This document shows, in pieces, positions 34,494-43,312 of a DNA stretch of 64,000 nucleotides. Origin of the DNA: CAVDHB01 sp963608705 (lineage in GTDB: Bacteria > Bacteroidota > Bacteroidia > Bacteroidales > Bacteroidaceae); assembly GCA_963608705.1 (NCBI GenBank), contig CAVDHB010000046.1, forward strand, positions 1 through 64,000, written 5' to 3'. The position numbers and the translations under genes were made by a program. The number at the start of each line of letters is the position of its first letter. The stretch's first letter is position 1. A model generated the notes under the pieces. That model did not search any database. It was not told where the DNA came from and was given only the letters and a program-made list of their open reading frames with translations.

Positions 34494-35486
34494 ATGGTGA
34501 AAGAATCATGGATAAAGAAGGGATTCGTGGATGAAACGGTTCCCGCCGGAGTGGACTTGAAACAGGAGATACGCCGGATGTGCAAGGAAAAAAACGCCAT
34601 AGTGTTGGCGCACTACTATACGGAGGGAGTGCTTCAGGACATCGCCGACTATGTGGGCGACAGTCTTGCTCTGGCGCAGATGGCCGCCAAGACGGATGCG
34701 GACATCATCGTGATGTGTGGCGTACATTTCATGGGTGAGACGAACAAGATACTTTGTCCGAACAAGAAAGTGCTGGTGCCGGACTTGAACGCGGGATGTT
34801 CGTTAGCGGATTCCTGCAACGCCAAGGATTTGGCGGAGTACAAGAAGGAACATCCGGGATACAAGGTGGTGTCTTACGTGAACACTACCGCCGCCGTGAA
34901 GGCATTGACGGACGTGGTGGTCACATCCTCCAACGCCATTCAGATTGTGGACTCTTTCCCGAAGGACGAGAAACTCATCTTCGGCCCGGACTATAACCTC
35001 GGTAATTATGTGAATTCCGTCACAGGACGCCACATGCTGCTCTGGAACGGTGGTTGCCATGTGCATGAGAAGTTCTCCGTGGAACGTATCGTAGAACTGA
35101 AAAAAGCGCATCCCAAGGCTATTATTCTTGCGCATCCAGAGTGCAAAGGGGCTGTGTTGGCTGTGGCTGACGTGGTAGGCTCTACGGCTGCTTTGCTGAA
35201 AGCGGTGAAGGAACATCCGCAGGAGGAGTTCATCGTGGCAACAGAAAGCGGCATCTTGCACGAGATGAAGAAGGCTTGCCCTGATACGCACTTCATTCCC
35301 GCACCGCCGGAGGACAATGTGTGTGGATGCAATAACTGCGAGTTCATGAAATTGAACACGTTGGAGAAACTGTATAACACCTTGAAATACGAGTGGCCGG
35401 AGATTGAGGTGGAGAAAGAAGTGTCCGACAAGGCTATCAAGCCTATCGAAAGAATGCTGGAGCTTTCTGCGGTGTTGAAAAAGTGA
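34494..35486 (+). CDS. nadA: Quinolinate synthase
   Basis: A 330-residue [4Fe-4S] enzyme that condenses iminoaspartate with dihydroxyacetone phosphate to give quinolinate in NAD synthesis. The likely cluster ligands are C102 (NAGCSLADSC), C217 (HPECKG) and one of the cysteines in CGCNNC at 277-282. VMCGVHFMGET near 73-83 is another family block. Length is normal. Its usual partners nadB and nadC are not adjacent. It is the first plus-strand gene right of the inferred origin. Confidence 0.96.
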   Translation: MVKESWIKKGFVDETVPAGVDLKQEIRRMCKEKNAIVLAHYYTEGVLQDIADYVGDSLALAQMAAKTDADIIVMCGVHFMGETNKILCPNKKVLVPDLNAGCSLADSCNAKDLAEYKKEHPGYKVVSYVNTTAAVKALTDVVVTSSNAIQIVDSFPKDEKLIFGPDYNLGNYVNSVTGRHMLLWNGGCHVHEKFSVERIVELKKAHPKAIILAHPECKGAVLAVADVVGSTAALLKAVKEHPQEEFIVATESGILHEMKKACPDTHFIPAPPEDNVCGCNNCEFMKLNTLEKLYNTLKYEWPEIEVEKEVSDKAIKPIERMLELSAVLKK

Positions 35487-35859
35487 GTTTTTTTTATTGG
35501 TTATAGTTAAATCTTGCGTTGAAATGATTTAGACTTTTCTCCGATTTTATTCGGTAGGTGATTTATGTGGATAAGTGACACAAAAAACGCAAAAGGCTTC
35601 GATGGCCAATGAAGCCTTTTGCGATGGTCAATGAAGCTGGCTTCGATGAGGTTTGAAGCAGGCTTCGATTAGATGGGAAGTTAATTGCGTTAATTAGCCA
35701 GAGCCTTTGTCTATTCGAGAAATCAGGGAATACGGTGTAGTTATGGTGAAAGTTTCGATTGAGAATCGGAACTTTCACTATAAACTTTCGATTGCCAATC
35801 GGAAGATTTGTGCAATCACATTGTATAGAGCGGGAAATACTGTTTTATAAAGCGGAGAT
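35487..35859. repeat. Gap of TTCGAT-containing hairpins after nadA
   Basis: No gene is visible. A perfect DnaA box on the minus strand lies at 35566-35574. Strong hairpins follow: a 13-bp stem at 35588-35623, a 15-bp stem with one mismatch at 35747-35779 and a 9-bp stem with one mismatch at 35786-35806. TTCGAT recurs five times (about 35597, 35642, 35664, 35755 and 35788). The first hairpin may end the nadA transcript. Confidence 0.65.
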
Positions 35860-36987
35860 TTATCGTATGCTTATTGTCTTGCTTTCTCCCCATTGTAGCG
35901 GATGTCGGTTCCATAGACATTCACGGACGGTCATAAGATGTTGGTCTGTGTCTATACATACTACCTGAAAGGAAAGACGTGACTCGTCTACAGAAGATAG
36001 TTCGCCTTTCATGGGAGAGTCCACTCGAAAGATTGAAAGTATCTTTTTCCCGTCATCTGTCCTCCAGTCGTAAAATTCATTGTAGTTCGTATGGCCGTGG
36101 AAATAGGCTTTGACGGAGGGATGGCGCAAGAGGAAATCCGCAAGTGCTTTCCGTTCTTTGGTAGGGATATCCTTTCGGTCGGGTACGGAAGACGTGTCGC
36201 AAAGCAGGTTCTCAAATCGGTCCGTGGTGTTGATGTCGTGCTTTCCATGAGGATTGAGGAAGTGCTTGGCCTCCACGGTAGGAGGGTCATGCGTGAAAAG
36301 TATGACAGGTGTACCCTTTTTTAATGTCTTCAAATCCTTTTCCATCCAGTATCGCTCTTGCGAATCAGGCCAGATGTGCAGAAATACGAAATGGATACCA
36401 TCCTGAGTGAAAGCATAATGCACCTTGTCTTGCTGGTAATGATAAGTAAGGACTGTACGGGGCGTGGAAGGATGCGTCATGCGGTTGAATATTTCCACAA
36501 GGGAGGTGGCGTCTGTCTTGGGACGCATTGGTTTGGGATAACCTATGGCGTTGCTTGTGTCATGATTTCCTGGCAGCAGGTAAATTGGGGTGGCCTTTCC
36601 GTCTTTCGTTTTCAATGTAAGACTGCCATACCATCCTTTCTCGAATTGTTTCCATGACTGTGTGGCGGTCTGCACACCATCCTGCATACGGTTGGCGATG
36701 TCTCCCGTATGTACGATGAAATCTACACTTCCTATGCGTGTGCTTGCGGCCACTCCGCTGTCTGCGGGCAGCGTGTCAGCGGGCAGATGGTTGACAACGG
36801 ATAGCAATGCCTTGTTCACATTCTCTGCGGAGACCTTGTCATGTCCTCTGAATGTACGGAATAATCCGTAGTGAGAGTCTGACACATAGATGAACTTGAG
36901 TATTTCCGCCTGTGTGTGTACGGAAATAAAAAGCAGCAAACCCACCACGAGAGTGAGTCTGCCGCTTATGTGTGTTAGCCTGTTCAT
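35860..36987 (-). CDS. Secreted calcineurin-like metallophosphoesterase
   Basis: A 375-residue exported phosphoesterase. Metal-binding motifs are in order: DSHYG, GDIANRM, GNHDT, THDPP and GHTNYN. The start MNRLTHISGRLTLVVGLLLF gives a signal peptide and its ATG overlaps the stop of the upstream gene (ATGA), which supports this start over one 39 bp earlier. It probably hydrolyses phosphomonoesters or diesters in the periplasm. It is the last gene of a three-gene operon with a porin and a lipoprotein. Substrate is unknown. Confidence 0.85.
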   Translation of the reverse strand: MNRLTHISGRLTLVVGLLLFISVHTQAEILKFIYVSDSHYGLFRTFRGHDKVSAENVNKALLSVVNHLPADTLPADSGVAASTRIGSVDFIVHTGDIANRMQDGVQTATQSWKQFEKGWYGSLTLKTKDGKATPIYLLPGNHDTSNAIGYPKPMRPKTDATSLVEIFNRMTHPSTPRTVLTYHYQQDKVHYAFTQDGIHFVFLHIWPDSQERYWMEKDLKTLKKGTPVILFTHDPPTVEAKHFLNPHGKHDINTTDRFENLLCDTSSVPDRKDIPTKERKALADFLLRHPSVKAYFHGHTNYNEFYDWRTDDGKKILSIFRVDSPMKGELSSVDESRLSFQVVCIDTDQHLMTVRECLWNRHPLQWGESKTISIR

Positions 36988-38399
36988 TGGTTCGCTTTTC
37001 CCCTGGTGGCTTTTGTAATTACCCATTTCCCCGTGCCGTCAGTAGTGCGGGCATAGCTTTCTCCCAAGTCGTGTTTCTTGTCCTTTCCGATATTCACGTC
37101 CCGGTCGAACTTGTCCCATACGGTTTTACCGTCCTTGGAGACAAGGATCAAGATTACTTCTTTCTTGTTGGAGATACCTGCCAGTAGTCCTTTCCCTTCG
37201 GGAAGAGTCGGGATGACTAAATAGCCTTTTCCCTCAATTTTCGTACCTTTAGGGAATGAGTAAATATCCTTGCTTTCTCCTTTCTCATCTGTCTTCACAA
37301 TTTTCATTACGGATAAATCCATTGCCTGTGTATTAGGATTGTACAGCTCTATCCAATCATCGTCAGGGTCTTGCAGGCCACATATTTCGTTGAACACAAC
37401 CTTTTTCAGAGATTCCACAGGCTGTTCGTTGGCTGCGTTTTCCGTACTTTTGGAAGTCACCGTCCATGAGCCTGTACCATCGGGAATACGTGCGTAGCTT
37501 CCGCCTTTCTCGTGTGTCTTGTCTTTTCCCACATTCTTGTCTCGGTCGAATTGGTCAATCTGTGTACCGTCTGCGGCGAAAAGAGTCAGCGTGATTTGTT
37601 TCTTATTGGAAATCTTGAAAGTCAGTCCATTCTGCAAGGTGGTGATGACATAATATCCTTTTCCCTCAATCTTCGTGCCTTTCGGGAAAACATAGGGCGA
37701 ATCGTCTTTCTTTCCATCCTCGTCGGTTTTCTCTATCTTCATGCCTGAAAGGTCAATGGTTTCCGTTCCTTTGTTGTAGAGTTCAATCCAGTCGTTATCT
37801 GGGTTGCTCAAACCGTTGACCTCGTTGATTACCAACTGGGTATAGGAGGCTGGTTGCTCATCAGAGTTCGCTGTTCCCTTGGTGTATTTAGCCACTACTT
37901 TCCATGCTCCCGTACCATCAGGAATACGTGCGTAGCTTCCGCCTTCTTCATGTGATTTGTCTTTTCCCACATCACTGTCCCGGTCGAATTTGTCGTACAG
38001 CGTTTTATTGTCGGCAGATACCAAACGCAGTCCCACTTCTTTGGAGTTAGAGATGCCTACTTCGGGGAAGTCTTCGTTTTTCGTGATGACTTGATAGTTC
38101 TTGCTTTTCAGAATCGCACCGCCAGGGAATACATATACTTGTTCGTCCATGCCGTCCTCATCCGTTTTGATGAGCTTTGCGCCGCTAAGGTCTACGTCCT
38201 TATCGGAAGGGTTGAAGAACTCTACCCAGTCGTTGTCCGGATTGTCTTTGCCGCAAATCTCGTTAAGTACCACTTCGTGAGTGGGTTTCAGGTTGTCTGG
38301 TGTCTTACCACTGTTCAAATCCTCTTCACTGTCTGTCTTACAGCCTGTAAAGGCGAGAGCCGCACAGGTTAAGAGTAATGTAAAATACTTCTTTGTCAT
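36984..38399 (-). CDS. Surface lipoprotein with three lamin-tail domains
   Basis: A 471-residue lipoprotein: lipobox FTGC at about 16-19, followed by an acidic stretch (KTDSEED) like the Bacteroidetes export signal for surface lipoproteins. Three repeats of about 140 residues follow, each starting with a version of VVLNEICGKDNPDNDWVEF and containing KIEGKGYLVI or a similar strand, which identifies lamin-tail (LTD) domains. Each ends in a RIPDGTGxW segment. LTD domains often accompany secreted nucleases and phosphatases. Here the protein may tether or help its metallophosphoesterase neighbour. The repeats show recent internal duplication. Confidence 0.8.
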   Translation of the reverse strand: MTKKYFTLLLTCAALAFTGCKTDSEEDLNSGKTPDNLKPTHEVVLNEICGKDNPDNDWVEFFNPSDKDVDLSGAKLIKTDEDGMDEQVYVFPGGAILKSKNYQVITKNEDFPEVGISNSKEVGLRLVSADNKTLYDKFDRDSDVGKDKSHEEGGSYARIPDGTGAWKVVAKYTKGTANSDEQPASYTQLVINEVNGLSNPDNDWIELYNKGTETIDLSGMKIEKTDEDGKKDDSPYVFPKGTKIEGKGYYVITTLQNGLTFKISNKKQITLTLFAADGTQIDQFDRDKNVGKDKTHEKGGSYARIPDGTGSWTVTSKSTENAANEQPVESLKKVVFNEICGLQDPDDDWIELYNPNTQAMDLSVMKIVKTDEKGESKDIYSFPKGTKIEGKGYLVIPTLPEGKGLLAGISNKKEVILILVSKDGKTVWDKFDRDVNIGKDKKHDLGESYARTTDGTGKWVITKATRGKANQ

Positions 38400-38421
38400 A
38401 TTGTGGAAGTTAATAAAGTTA

Positions 38422-39789
38422 TCAGAATAAAGCCATCAGTCGGAGTTGCAGTACGCTGAAGTCCACTCCTGAGGTGTATGCCTTGCTCAGGGACTGTCCT
38501 TTGTACGTGACATTCCCCTTTGCGTCGGCGTATTTATCATTGTCCATGTAGGTATAATTCAGTCCGACAAGCAGGTTTGTCCGTGGATACCAGTTCAATG
38601 AGAAGGAATAAGCCTTGGCTTGACCACCTGTGATGACCGCCCGTGCATCGTGGAAGTCATTCAAGTTCACCGTACTGTAATGTGCGGCCACTTCGAGATT
38701 CCCTCCTTTGCGGTGTACCGGCATAGGGCCGAACTCTGCGTCTTCAGGGGTATACTTTCTCGCTTCTCCGAGAATCATGTAAGAAGCCTTTGCATACCAG
38801 CCGTTGAAGGTGGCGTTTTTCAAGTCGAACTGTTTCGTACCGTCCAGTCCATAGCGGTTGATGCCCGTAAACACGTATTCTCCGTAAGCGAGGAATTTCT
38901 TGTGTCTCACGGCCAACTCATAGCCCAACGTATAATAATGGTTCACGTTCTCTATCTCTGCGTCTACAAAGCGTCGATGGTCTACCTCACTTTCTGGAAG
39001 ACCGCGGAATTCCACCATACGGTTTTCACTTCCGTCTCCGTCAGGGGTACGATATGTGGCATATCCGCCGATATGCACCGTGGTGGATTCGTTATTAACA
39101 GGGGATATCGCCACTCTTCCGGTAAAAGCGTAGCCGTCATTTCCTCGGTTGCGTTCTTTCTGTAGCAAGTCTATCTGCGAACCGAACACACCGCCCGAAG
39201 CCCACCAATGGTTTCCCCAGGCTGTGAGGGAAGCTCCAAGATGGCGACCAGAAGCGAAGATGTCCACTGGCATGGGGCGTTCCGCACTTTGGATGTATTT
39301 AGAGCTGGTAGTGCTTTCCATACTCATCGGCTCCTTGAATTGTCCGGCCTTTATCCACATACGGTCAGAAAACTTATAGCCAATGTACATATCCTTTACG
39401 TCTAACTCGTTATATCCATAGTCCAAGTCAAACTCAGTGAACCATTTCTTATATAAGGTGGCCTTGATGGCCATTCTTGCCCGGCGCAAGGTGGCACCGT
39501 TGCTGAAACGGAACTTGCCGTCGTCATTTTCCAGGTCCTTGTTCTTGTCAGATTCCAGTCCGTCAATGCTGTGTGTGGGAATATACCCTGCCGCGTCTAA
39601 ATAGATACGGTTGTCCAGCCACCAGTGGAAATTGTCATTAGCCGTGGCGAAATGTAGTCTTCCCTCTTTTGTGTACACTTTAATAGGTGTTTTCTTAACG
39701 GAGTAGTCTTCCGAGGTTTGTGCGGAAGCCGTGGCAGCGAGACACCCTACTGCCGCCATCCATACTAATAAAGAAAAATTACGCTTCAT
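38422..39789 (-). CDS. Phosphate-selective porin (OprO/OprP family)
   Basis: A 455-residue outer-membrane beta-barrel with a signal peptide ending ASAQT. The segments FRFSNGATLRRARMAIKATL and FDLDYGYNELDVKDMYIGY, followed by WIKAGQFKEPMS, are characteristic of the OprO/OprP group. These porins pass phosphate or polyphosphate when phosphate is scarce. It is the first gene of an operon with the LTD lipoprotein and the phosphoesterase, and its promoter region holds TGTCAT repeats resembling a Pho box. Anion specificity is inferred from the family. Confidence 0.88.
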   Translation of the reverse strand: MKRNFSLLVWMAAVGCLAATASAQTSEDYSVKKTPIKVYTKEGRLHFATANDNFHWWLDNRIYLDAAGYIPTHSIDGLESDKNKDLENDDGKFRFSNGATLRRARMAIKATLYKKWFTEFDLDYGYNELDVKDMYIGYKFSDRMWIKAGQFKEPMSMESTTSSKYIQSAERPMPVDIFASGRHLGASLTAWGNHWWASGGVFGSQIDLLQKERNRGNDGYAFTGRVAISPVNNESTTVHIGGYATYRTPDGDGSENRMVEFRGLPESEVDHRRFVDAEIENVNHYYTLGYELAVRHKKFLAYGEYVFTGINRYGLDGTKQFDLKNATFNGWYAKASYMILGEARKYTPEDAEFGPMPVHRKGGNLEVAAHYSTVNLNDFHDARAVITGGQAKAYSFSLNWYPRTNLLVGLNYTYMDNDKYADAKGNVTYKGQSLSKAYTSGVDFSVLQLRLMALF

Positions 39790-39813
39790 TCAGTGTATTG
39801 TTGATATTGAGCG

Positions 39814-39860
39814 CAAAGAACGTGTATTCTTATGACAGGGATGTCTCAATAAGATGACAA
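39814..39860 (-). promoter_or_regulatory. Pho-box-like repeats upstream of the porin operon
   Basis: On the minus strand TTGTCATCTTA, TTGAGACATCC and CTGTCATAAGA follow each other in 11-bp steps; the outer two share TGTCAT, exactly 22 bp apart, and the middle is degenerate. The last copy ends about 10 bp before a weak -7 element (GTTCTTTG, complement of 39814-39821). This geometry resembles activation by PhoB in other bacteria. No TTTG is seen at -33. Confidence 0.4.
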
Positions 39861-39950
39861 TTAGGTTACATCTCTTTTTATGGTGATTATCCAGATTCTA
39901 CATTGTGGAGTAGAAACGCAATGATAGGAATAACTTGTCATGCGTGAGAC

Positions 39951-42491
39951 TTAGAAATTGAAGGAAACGGTGCCAAGGATGTCTCGGGAACGGAGTGTGT
40001 AGCGGTTGATGATATGATAGTCGGCTGTCACGAGGTCTTGTTGATAGGTGTCCGTGTCAAAGATATTATGCGCCGTCAGGCTCAGTTCCACTCGTTTGAA
40101 CGTATAGTTGACGGCCAAGTCTGAGAAAAACGCATTCTTGTGAAGCTCAGGATACTGCGACAGTGAATTGTTCCATTTTAATAAAAGATTCTTCGTGAAA
40201 GAGAAGCATAGTCCGGCTCTGTGCTTGAGGTTACTTGTGCGTTTTTTTAGTCCTCCTCCGTTCATCTGGCTGTAAAGGGCGGAAGAGGCAAGCTCCAGAG
40301 ACAGCCACTGGGCAGGACTTGCGCTGAATGACAGGTCACCGAACACCGTATGTTGGCGAATGTCTGTCAGTTGGTCGTGGTACATCCGCTTGTCGCGGGT
40401 GTCTGCATAATTACCTGACAAGGCGAGTACGGCTCTCCACCAGGGAAAAGATTCGCTCAGACGAAAACCTGTGTTCAGAGAGTGGCGGTTGAAATGTGCT
40501 ATTTTGTATGTTGTCACGTACAGGGCGTTGTCATCGATGCGGCCTTGTAGCACTGCGTTCATTCTCCTTATCTGATATAAAGTGTTCAGCGAGAAAAACA
40601 GTCCTTTGAGGGGTTGGGTGTATTCATAATGAAAGTTGAATGAATGGGCAGGCGCACGTTTTAATGCGGTTTTGCTTACGGTCACTGTGCGGAATGCGGT
40701 GTATAGTTTGTTCCCGTAAAGAGCTTGGAGGGATGGATAGGAGCTGCTGTAGTCATATCGCAGGGAAACTTTTGACATACCGTTGAATTCGTATCGTGTG
40801 TTCAGCCCAGCTTCCGGCACTAAAGCAGACAGGTCTCCTGCTTCCCCGTGAATGTTCCACCATCTCAGTTTCACGTTGCCTTCCACTCTCAGTCCCTCCC
40901 TTTCAATGTAGACATTGGATGTTGCAAATGGCAAGACCTGGTTCAGCTTGCCTTGTCCTGTCTCTTTGCCGTTTTCCGTCGTGTGCATGGACTGGCGATG
41001 GTATTCGAAACCGATATTGTGCTTGAAGTTGAGTCCCAGCAAGCGGTTGTATATTGTCAGCTCATTGTAGGAATGGATGCTTTTGTAGCGCACTCCGGCT
41101 TTGTCCAGTACAAGGGTGTTCAGTCTTTGCGGCATATCATCATAGGAGAGCGACGACAGTATGGATACGGTGTTACCCTGTGTGGAAGGTAGGGTGAGTT
41201 GGAAATTATGCAGAAAATACCGTTGGTCGGGTCTTGACCAGACCGTAGTGGGATGGCCGTTGATATAGGCGTTCCCCGTGCCGTAGGCCCATTTCATTGA
41301 AGCCTGTAGATTCTCTTTTATATATAGTTTGTCGCCATTATGTTCGAAGGCGAGGTTTACATCGGCGTTGTTTCGTCTTACTTTGTCTTGGTAGGATTCC
41401 GTCACTTGGATCGGCTTATCCGTGGAGATCAGGTAATCGGTGATAGTTTCATGTTCGCTTTGTGACACGTCATGGTAATAGCTTGCTTGAAATCTGAGCG
41501 TGGCGTTTTTGCCGATTCGTTGCAAGTGGTTGGTGGCCACAAGGTGGGACTGGTTGAAGAGGAACCGTTCTTTCGGAAAGTCTCCGGCGGAAGGAGTCAG
41601 TTCCGAAATGATTCCCGCTTCCATATCTGTTTCCCTTGTTCGCTCTTCCAACATTTGGGGTGTCACCTCAGCCATAATATCGGCTCCCGTGTTGTTAGCC
41701 TTGTACAGAGTGAAATTCTGTGTGCGTTTCTTGAACAGCATCCCAATCAGTCGTCCGTCATATAATGCCTCCTTTTTCCCCTGTCCATAGCCACCTCCCA
41801 AGTCTGCGCTTCCCGTCAAGTTCAGTTTGGCGTTGTCTGTCAGTACAAGGTTGATAGCTGCCTGCTCACTGAATGTTTTTCCCCTCAGTGCGGCGATGGG
41901 TTGGTGGTTGCGCAGCACTTCCACGGTCTTTACCTTCTTGCGGTTCAGGTTGTTACTGGCCAGGGCATAGCGGTTGTTCATCAAGTCCATCCCTTCGATG
42001 TAGAATTTGTTGATAGCCGTGCCATTATACTCTATGGCACCGTTCTCTTTCACCTCTATACCGGGCATCTTTTTCAGCACATCCGCAATGCTTCGGTCTT
42101 GCTTTTGGGCGAATCCTGCCACAGAATAGGCCAGTGTGTCTCCCCTTTCTTGCAGACGGTTTGACTTGACCACCACCTCCCGTAGTCTGGTGGAGGAGGT
42201 GGAAAGGTATATCTTCGGGTTGTTTTTCAGCGTATGGATGGTGATAGTTTGGGGAATATAGCCAAGTCCGGCCACTTTTATCAACTTCAGTTTCTCTGTG
42301 TCGATGGTGAAATGTCCTTTCTCGTCTGTGGAGGTGTATGTTGACATTGTGCCGTCAGCCGTGAAAGCACGTACCACTATACCATCCAGCGGACGTTGGG
42401 TGTCTTTTTTCAGTACGGTGCATTGCAGTTGCTGCGCCATACAGCACACCTTACCCATAGCCAAAAGTAAGATGAAGATAATCCTTCTCAT
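39951..42491 (-). CDS. TonB-dependent-receptor-like outer membrane protein, GLPGLI-associated
   Basis: An 846-residue outer-membrane protein: signal peptide (about 1-19), carboxypeptidase-regulatory-like domain (about 20-105), plug (about 110-220, with DVLKKMPGIEVKENGAIEYNGTAINKFYIEG) and a barrel ending in SFNF, a typical aromatic last strand. It follows two GLPGLI genes by 6 bp on the same strand, a recurrent gene pair in Bacteroidetes. Cargo and direction of transport are unknown. It is related to the receptor at 58418, which also has a GLPGLI partner. Confidence 0.82.
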   Translation of the reverse strand: MRRIIFILLLAMGKVCCMAQQLQCTVLKKDTQRPLDGIVVRAFTADGTMSTYTSTDEKGHFTIDTEKLKLIKVAGLGYIPQTITIHTLKNNPKIYLSTSSTRLREVVVKSNRLQERGDTLAYSVAGFAQKQDRSIADVLKKMPGIEVKENGAIEYNGTAINKFYIEGMDLMNNRYALASNNLNRKKVKTVEVLRNHQPIAALRGKTFSEQAAINLVLTDNAKLNLTGSADLGGGYGQGKKEALYDGRLIGMLFKKRTQNFTLYKANNTGADIMAEVTPQMLEERTRETDMEAGIISELTPSAGDFPKERFLFNQSHLVATNHLQRIGKNATLRFQASYYHDVSQSEHETITDYLISTDKPIQVTESYQDKVRRNNADVNLAFEHNGDKLYIKENLQASMKWAYGTGNAYINGHPTTVWSRPDQRYFLHNFQLTLPSTQGNTVSILSSLSYDDMPQRLNTLVLDKAGVRYKSIHSYNELTIYNRLLGLNFKHNIGFEYHRQSMHTTENGKETGQGKLNQVLPFATSNVYIEREGLRVEGNVKLRWWNIHGEAGDLSALVPEAGLNTRYEFNGMSKVSLRYDYSSSYPSLQALYGNKLYTAFRTVTVSKTALKRAPAHSFNFHYEYTQPLKGLFFSLNTLYQIRRMNAVLQGRIDDNALYVTTYKIAHFNRHSLNTGFRLSESFPWWRAVLALSGNYADTRDKRMYHDQLTDIRQHTVFGDLSFSASPAQWLSLELASSALYSQMNGGGLKKRTSNLKHRAGLCFSFTKNLLLKWNNSLSQYPELHKNAFFSDLAVNYTFKRVELSLTAHNIFDTDTYQQDLVTADYHIINRYTLRSRDILGTVSFNF

Positions 42492-42497
42492 TTCTGG

Positions 42498-43301
42498 TCA
42501 ATAATCTAAGAACAAAGTGGTTTTAGGAGTGTATTTCAGTTCCTTACCATCAGGTCCATAGCCTGGTCCGTAATTCTTACCTGTCATTTTTGCCATGAAA
42601 CCTACAGGATCTCTGTCACTTTCTCTACAGATTTCCATGTACTTTTGCCTTGTTGTTTTGATACTCTTTTTCAGGTTGGGTGGAGATATTCTTTCTCCGT
42701 GTCCGTTCTTTATCCCGATACAGTCAAGCTTAAATATACCGCTTTCATCCTTTGCGTAAAGAATCAAGCCGGGCAGTCCTCCCAGTTTCCATGGCCCGTT
42801 AGAGACGGGTATGTCTTCTGTATAATATACATGCCATCTCCGTCCACGGAAATGGCATACAGCAGATTGGCATTTGTAATTCAAAATCACTGTATCTTTT
42901 TTCTCCATTGTCCATGTTTGTTTCTCCATGGATTCCTCGTAATAGAAAGACTTATAAATTTTGTCTGTATATAGAATCTGTCCTTTTTTGGGATAGTTCT
43001 TATATACACAATAATGGACGAATGCGGGAGGGTATTTCCCTCTTTCAGTCAAGATGGCGTTCAGACTCATACCTCGTGCTATCAGACTGTCTGTCACATG
43101 CTCACGTACCGCATCCCATCTGCTGTAGAAGCTGCTCATATTGCGGCCTATGTCCAATGTCATTTCTTCTGTCGTAATCTTTTTCTTTTCTTCCGTAAAC
43201 CGCAGTTGCGCCATATAATATGCCCTCATCAGAATGGAGTCTTGGGCGAAAGAAGCCAAACTGAGGAAAACGGTCAGTAGTAAGCATAGTTTTCTTTTCA
43301 T
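42498..43301 (-). CDS. GLPGLI family protein, copy 2
   Basis: A 267-residue exported protein with signal peptide MKRKLCLLLTVFLSLASFAQ. The family signature GLPGLI is at 175-180, inside a conserved stretch from PWKLGG to YAKDESGIF. The function of this family is not established. It is about three quarters identical to its upstream neighbour by eye and lies 11 bp after it. It is 6 bp before the receptor gene, so the two are surely cotranscribed. Confidence 0.85.
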   Translation of the reverse strand: MKRKLCLLLTVFLSLASFAQDSILMRAYYMAQLRFTEEKKKITTEEMTLDIGRNMSSFYSRWDAVREHVTDSLIARGMSLNAILTERGKYPPAFVHYCVYKNYPKKGQILYTDKIYKSFYYEESMEKQTWTMEKKDTVILNYKCQSAVCHFRGRRWHVYYTEDIPVSNGPWKLGGLPGLILYAKDESGIFKLDCIGIKNGHGERISPPNLKKSIKTTRQKYMEICRESDRDPVGFMAKMTGKNYGPGYGPDGKELKYTPKTTLFLDY

Positions 43302-43312
43302 TTCTATGTAAG

